This document shows, piece after piece, positions 61,702 through 64,000 of a stretch of 64,000 nucleotides of DNA (positions within the stretch are counted from its first letter, which is position 1; the number at the start of each line of letters is the position of its first letter). A model generated the notes under the pieces. The model made no database searches, had not been told where the DNA came from, and saw only the letters and a list, made by a program, of their open reading frames with translations. Source of the DNA: JAZKGA01 sp040386235 (GTDB taxonomy: Bacteria > Pseudomonadota > Alphaproteobacteria > Micavibrionales > Micavibrionaceae); the NCBI GenBank assembly GCA_040386235.1, contig JAZKGA010000001.1:1240001-1304000 (forward strand), in the 5' to 3' direction. A program made the translations under genes and the position numbers.

Positions 61702-62772
61702 ATGCCCAACGCTGTTTTGACTCACCGCACCCTGCACGCGCCTTTGCTGATGCAATTGGCGGCCCATAAAATGCAGATGGGCCAAATACCAATGCATGAT
61801 CTTCCCGCAATTCTGGCAGGCATTCAACGCTACGCACGCGCAGATGCCACCCTGCCTGCTGCCGCTTTAACCCCTGTATGGCAGGATGGCCCCGTCCGGT
61901 TATTGCGCCTGGCGGGCACCCATGCGGACAAAAAACCAGTCGTGATTATCCCGTCCATCATTAACGGCGCGGCAATCTTCGATCTTTTGCCGGGTCGGTC
62001 GTTTCTACGGTGGCTGCACACACACACGGGCCGAGATGTTTACGTTCTTGATTGGGGTGATTTAACCACCGCGACGCCCCCGCCAGAAACCATTCAGGAC
62101 TTGGTGGATACCTATCTGCGCCCAGTCGTGTCCAGCCTGTCAGATAGGATGCCGCACATTTTGGGCTATTGCCTGGGCGGCGTGTTTGCATTGACCGCGG
62201 CCCTTAAGGCGGAGCAAGCCGCAAGCCTGACCTTGCTGGCCACCCCGTTTGATACCGAGGACCCGCAAGACGATATCGCCCCGCATATTCGCGGGTGGGC
62301 AACATTGCTGGATACGCTGTTATTTACCAATCCCAATGTTCCGGCTGGCTGGCTGTACAGCTTTTTTGCCGCCCTGCCCCAGGCCAACACGCCTGAGAAA
62401 TTCGCCGCCATTGCCGCGCTGGCGGATGATGATCCTTTATTGCTGCACTTCCTGGCGGTTGAAGATTGGACACAGTATGCCCCGCCTGTCCCCGGCCTTC
62501 TGCTGCGTGACTGCCTGGCCCAGATTTATCGGCACAACACATTGCCACACAGGGACTTGCCTGCTTTGCTGCCGCTGCCGACTCATATCATCACCCCCGT
62601 CCGCGACAGGATCGTGCCACCCGTTTGCGCCGCCAAATTGCATGCCGCAATACCCCACGGCACGTTATTCCAGCCCGATTGCGGCCATGTCGGCGCGATG
62701 GCAGGCCGCGCAGGCCCTGATATCGTCTGGCCGGCTATCGCAAAATGGTGGGATTCCTGCGACGCAGCATAA
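61702..62772 (+). CDS. Short PHA-synthase-like alpha/beta hydrolase (class III PhaC-like)
   Basis: 356 residues, close to class III PhaC length. The lipase-like box GYCLGG holds Cys157, the Asp is in PVRDRIVPP and the His in DCGHVGAMAG. The VYVLDWGD motif of PHA synthases is present. It could be a second synthase working with or without a partner subunit (no phaE seen), or a PHA-related thioesterase. Lies between phaR and phaA, which supports a PHA role. Confidence 0.8.
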   Translation: MPNAVLTHRTLHAPLLMQLAAHKMQMGQIPMHDLPAILAGIQRYARADATLPAAALTPVWQDGPVRLLRLAGTHADKKPVVIIPSIINGAAIFDLLPGRSFLRWLHTHTGRDVYVLDWGDLTTATPPPETIQDLVDTYLRPVVSSLSDRMPHILGYCLGGVFALTAALKAEQAASLTLLATPFDTEDPQDDIAPHIRGWATLLDTLLFTNPNVPAGWLYSFFAALPQANTPEKFAAIAALADDDPLLLHFLAVEDWTQYAPPVPGLLLRDCLAQIYRHNTLPHRDLPALLPLPTHIITPVRDRIVPPVCAAKLHAAIPHGTLFQPDCGHVGAMAGRAGPDIVWPAIAKWWDSCDAA

Positions 62773-62839
62773 CGTCCCCCTTGAAGCCAACAGGGATTTC
62801 AGCGATAACGCAAGCATATCCAAGCCACAGGAGCCCCTA

Positions 62840-64000
62840 ATGTCCGCACCATCACCTGACTCTATCGTTATTGTCGCCGCCCGCCGCACAGCCATCGGCA
62901 GTTTTCTGGGCGGTTTCGCCGACACGCCCGCGCACATCCTTGGCGCCCGCGTTATTGATGCGGTCCTGAAAGACAGTGACGTTGATCCCAAAGACGTCGA
63001 TGATGTGATCCTGGGCCAAGTTTTAACGGCTGGCTGCGGCCAGAACCCAGCCCGTCAGGCGGCGATTGCCGCAGGCATTCCAGCCGAACGGACAGCGATG
63101 ACAATTAACCAGGTCTGCGGATCGGGTTTGCGCAGCCTGGCCCTGGGCGTCCAAGCCATCGCCAGCGGTGACAGCCACATCGTGATTGCGGGCGGGCAGG
63201 AGAATATGAGCCTGTCGCCGCATCTGGCACATTTGCGCAGCGGCACAAAGATGGGCAATGCAACCATGACAGACAGTATGGTCCATGACGGGTTGTGGGA
63301 TATTTTTAACGGCTATCACATGGGTATTACGGCGGAAAACATAGCCAGCCAGTTTAATATCGACCGCGCGGCCCAGGATTCCTTGGCCGCCACGTCCCAG
63401 CAACGCGCCGAAGCAGCAATGAATGAGGGCCGGTTCACGACTGAAATCGTGCCGGTGACGATCAAGCAGAGAAAACAGGACACGACCATCGATCACGATG
63501 AATTTCCCCGGGCTGGCGTTACAGCAGAGGCCCTGGCGGCCCTGCGTCCAGCATTTAAGCCGGATGGCACGGTGACAGCCGGTAACGCGTCCGGCATCAA
63601 TGACGGCGCCGCGGCAGTTGTATTGATGACGTGGGCCCAGGCACAAAAACGTGGCCTGAAACCCCTGGCCCGGATCGTCAGCTGGGCAACGGCGGGCGTT
63701 GATCCGGCGATCATGGGTACTGGCCCGATTCCGGCCAGCCGTAAGGCGTTGGAAAAAGCGGGATGGACTGTCAGCGATCTTGATCTGATTGAGTCGAATG
63801 AAGCGTTTGCGGCCCAGGCCTGCTGCGTTTCCCAGCAACTGAATTTTCCAGCCGACAAGGTCAACGTCAACGGCGGTGCCATCGCGCTGGGTCATCCGAT
63901 TGGCGCATCCGGAACACGCGTTGCTGTTACCCTGCTGCATGAAATGATCCGTCGTGATGCCAAAAAAGGCCTGGCGACACTGTGTATTGGCGGCGGCATG
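62840..64000 (+). CDS. phaA: Acetyl-CoA acetyltransferase, C-terminus cut by window edge
   Basis: Beta-ketothiolase joining two acetyl-CoA to acetoacetyl-CoA, the first step of PHB synthesis. 387 codons are present and the frame is still open at the last base. Nucleophile Cys in NQVCGSGLRS (about 91), His in GGAIALGHPIGASG, and the final Cys in LCIGGGM at the very edge; only a few residues are missing. AGGAG lies 8 nt before ATG 62840. The phaB gene may follow outside the window. Confidence 0.95.
   Translation, partial: MSAPSPDSIVIVAARRTAIGSFLGGFADTPAHILGARVIDAVLKDSDVDPKDVDDVILGQVLTAGCGQNPARQAAIAAGIPAERTAMTINQVCGSGLRSLALGVQAIASGDSHIVIAGGQENMSLSPHLAHLRSGTKMGNATMTDSMVHDGLWDIFNGYHMGITAENIASQFNIDRAAQDSLAATSQQRAEAAMNEGRFTTEIVPVTIKQRKQDTTIDHDEFPRAGVTAEALAALRPAFKPDGTVTAGNASGINDGAAAVVLMTWAQAQKRGLKPLARIVSWATAGVDPAIMGTGPIPASRKALEKAGWTVSDLDLIESNEAFAAQACCVSQQLNFPADKVNVNGGAIALGHPIGASGTRVAVTLLHEMIRRDAKKGLATLCIGGGM

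Noticed and set aside
63023..63940. 305-codon open frame opposite phaA
   Set aside because: Shadow of the thiolase frame; no ribosome site and Cys/His/Arg-rich composition.

Overview
This window is a chromosomal segment of an alphaproteobacterium, probably one outside the Rhizobiales/Rhodobacterales/Caulobacterales group. The evidence is gene order and family content: a CBP3-type ubiquinol-cytochrome c chaperone, DUF177, rpmF, plsX, fabH, ihfA and a MerR regulator in a row; recO next to parC; an LdtR-type MarR regulator; a DUF6898 protein beside rpiB-glyA-nrdR; and phaR-based polyhydroxyalkanoate (PHA) regulation. The histidine tRNA keeps the ancestral G-1:C73 pair that the best known alphaproteobacterial orders have lost. 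A run of exactly 100 Ns shows a draft assembly, and it sits inside a tandem repeat.

Layout. 1-1.5 kb (minus): trigger factor (cut by the window edge), tRNA-Leu, a 100-bp tandem array built from the 3' end of tRNA-His, then tRNA-His. 1.6-7 kb (plus): glnA, parE and a ydbH-ynbE-ydbL envelope operon. 7-14 kb (mostly minus): a membrane coiled-coil protein, lptD, rhlE, alkA (plus) and recJ. 14.1-16 kb: two AT-richer tandem paralogues of unknown function and a small lipoprotein. 16.2-19.3 kb: class I PHA synthase and an RNA m5U methyltransferase. 20-25 kb: bamE divergent from the lipid/ribosome cluster, then tRNA-Pro. 25.2-27.1 kb: three unknown genes, two of them clear paralogues. 27-29 kb: aqpZ and rplM-rpsI. 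29.2-33.6 kb: a nucleoside transporter and four tandem divergent paralogues of unknown function. 33.6-37 kb: gamma-carbonic anhydrase-like protein, H+-pyrophosphatase, a FliL-like protein. 37-41 kb (minus): DUF6898-rpiB-glyA-nrdR, an orphan, nusB. 41-48.7 kb: glutaryl-CoA dehydrogenase, two small exported proteins, ldtR, motAB, parC-recO. 48.7-54 kb (minus): a MepK-like/LdtD peptidoglycan pair, then pfkA followed by two PH-domain membrane proteins and a membrane-anchored protein with a BECR-nuclease-like domain. 53.9-60 kb: YdcH, fumC, a LysR regulator, a ribbon-helix-helix protein and AsmA. 60-64 kb: an EAL protein, phaR, a second short PHA-synthase-like enzyme and phaA (cut by the window edge).

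The genes that work together are the PHA genes (phaC; phaR, phaC-like, phaA), the envelope set (lptD, bamE, ydbH-ynbE-ydbL, asmA, ldtD, mepK-like, ldtR), the flagellar stator, and central metabolism (glnA, pfkA, fumC, glyA, rpiB, gcdH, hppA). The most unusual items are the tRNA-His-derived repeat array, the pfkA-PH-PH-BECR-like operon, and the arrays of tandem orphan paralogues set between conserved operons. I saw no insertion sequence, prophage or CRISPR array.
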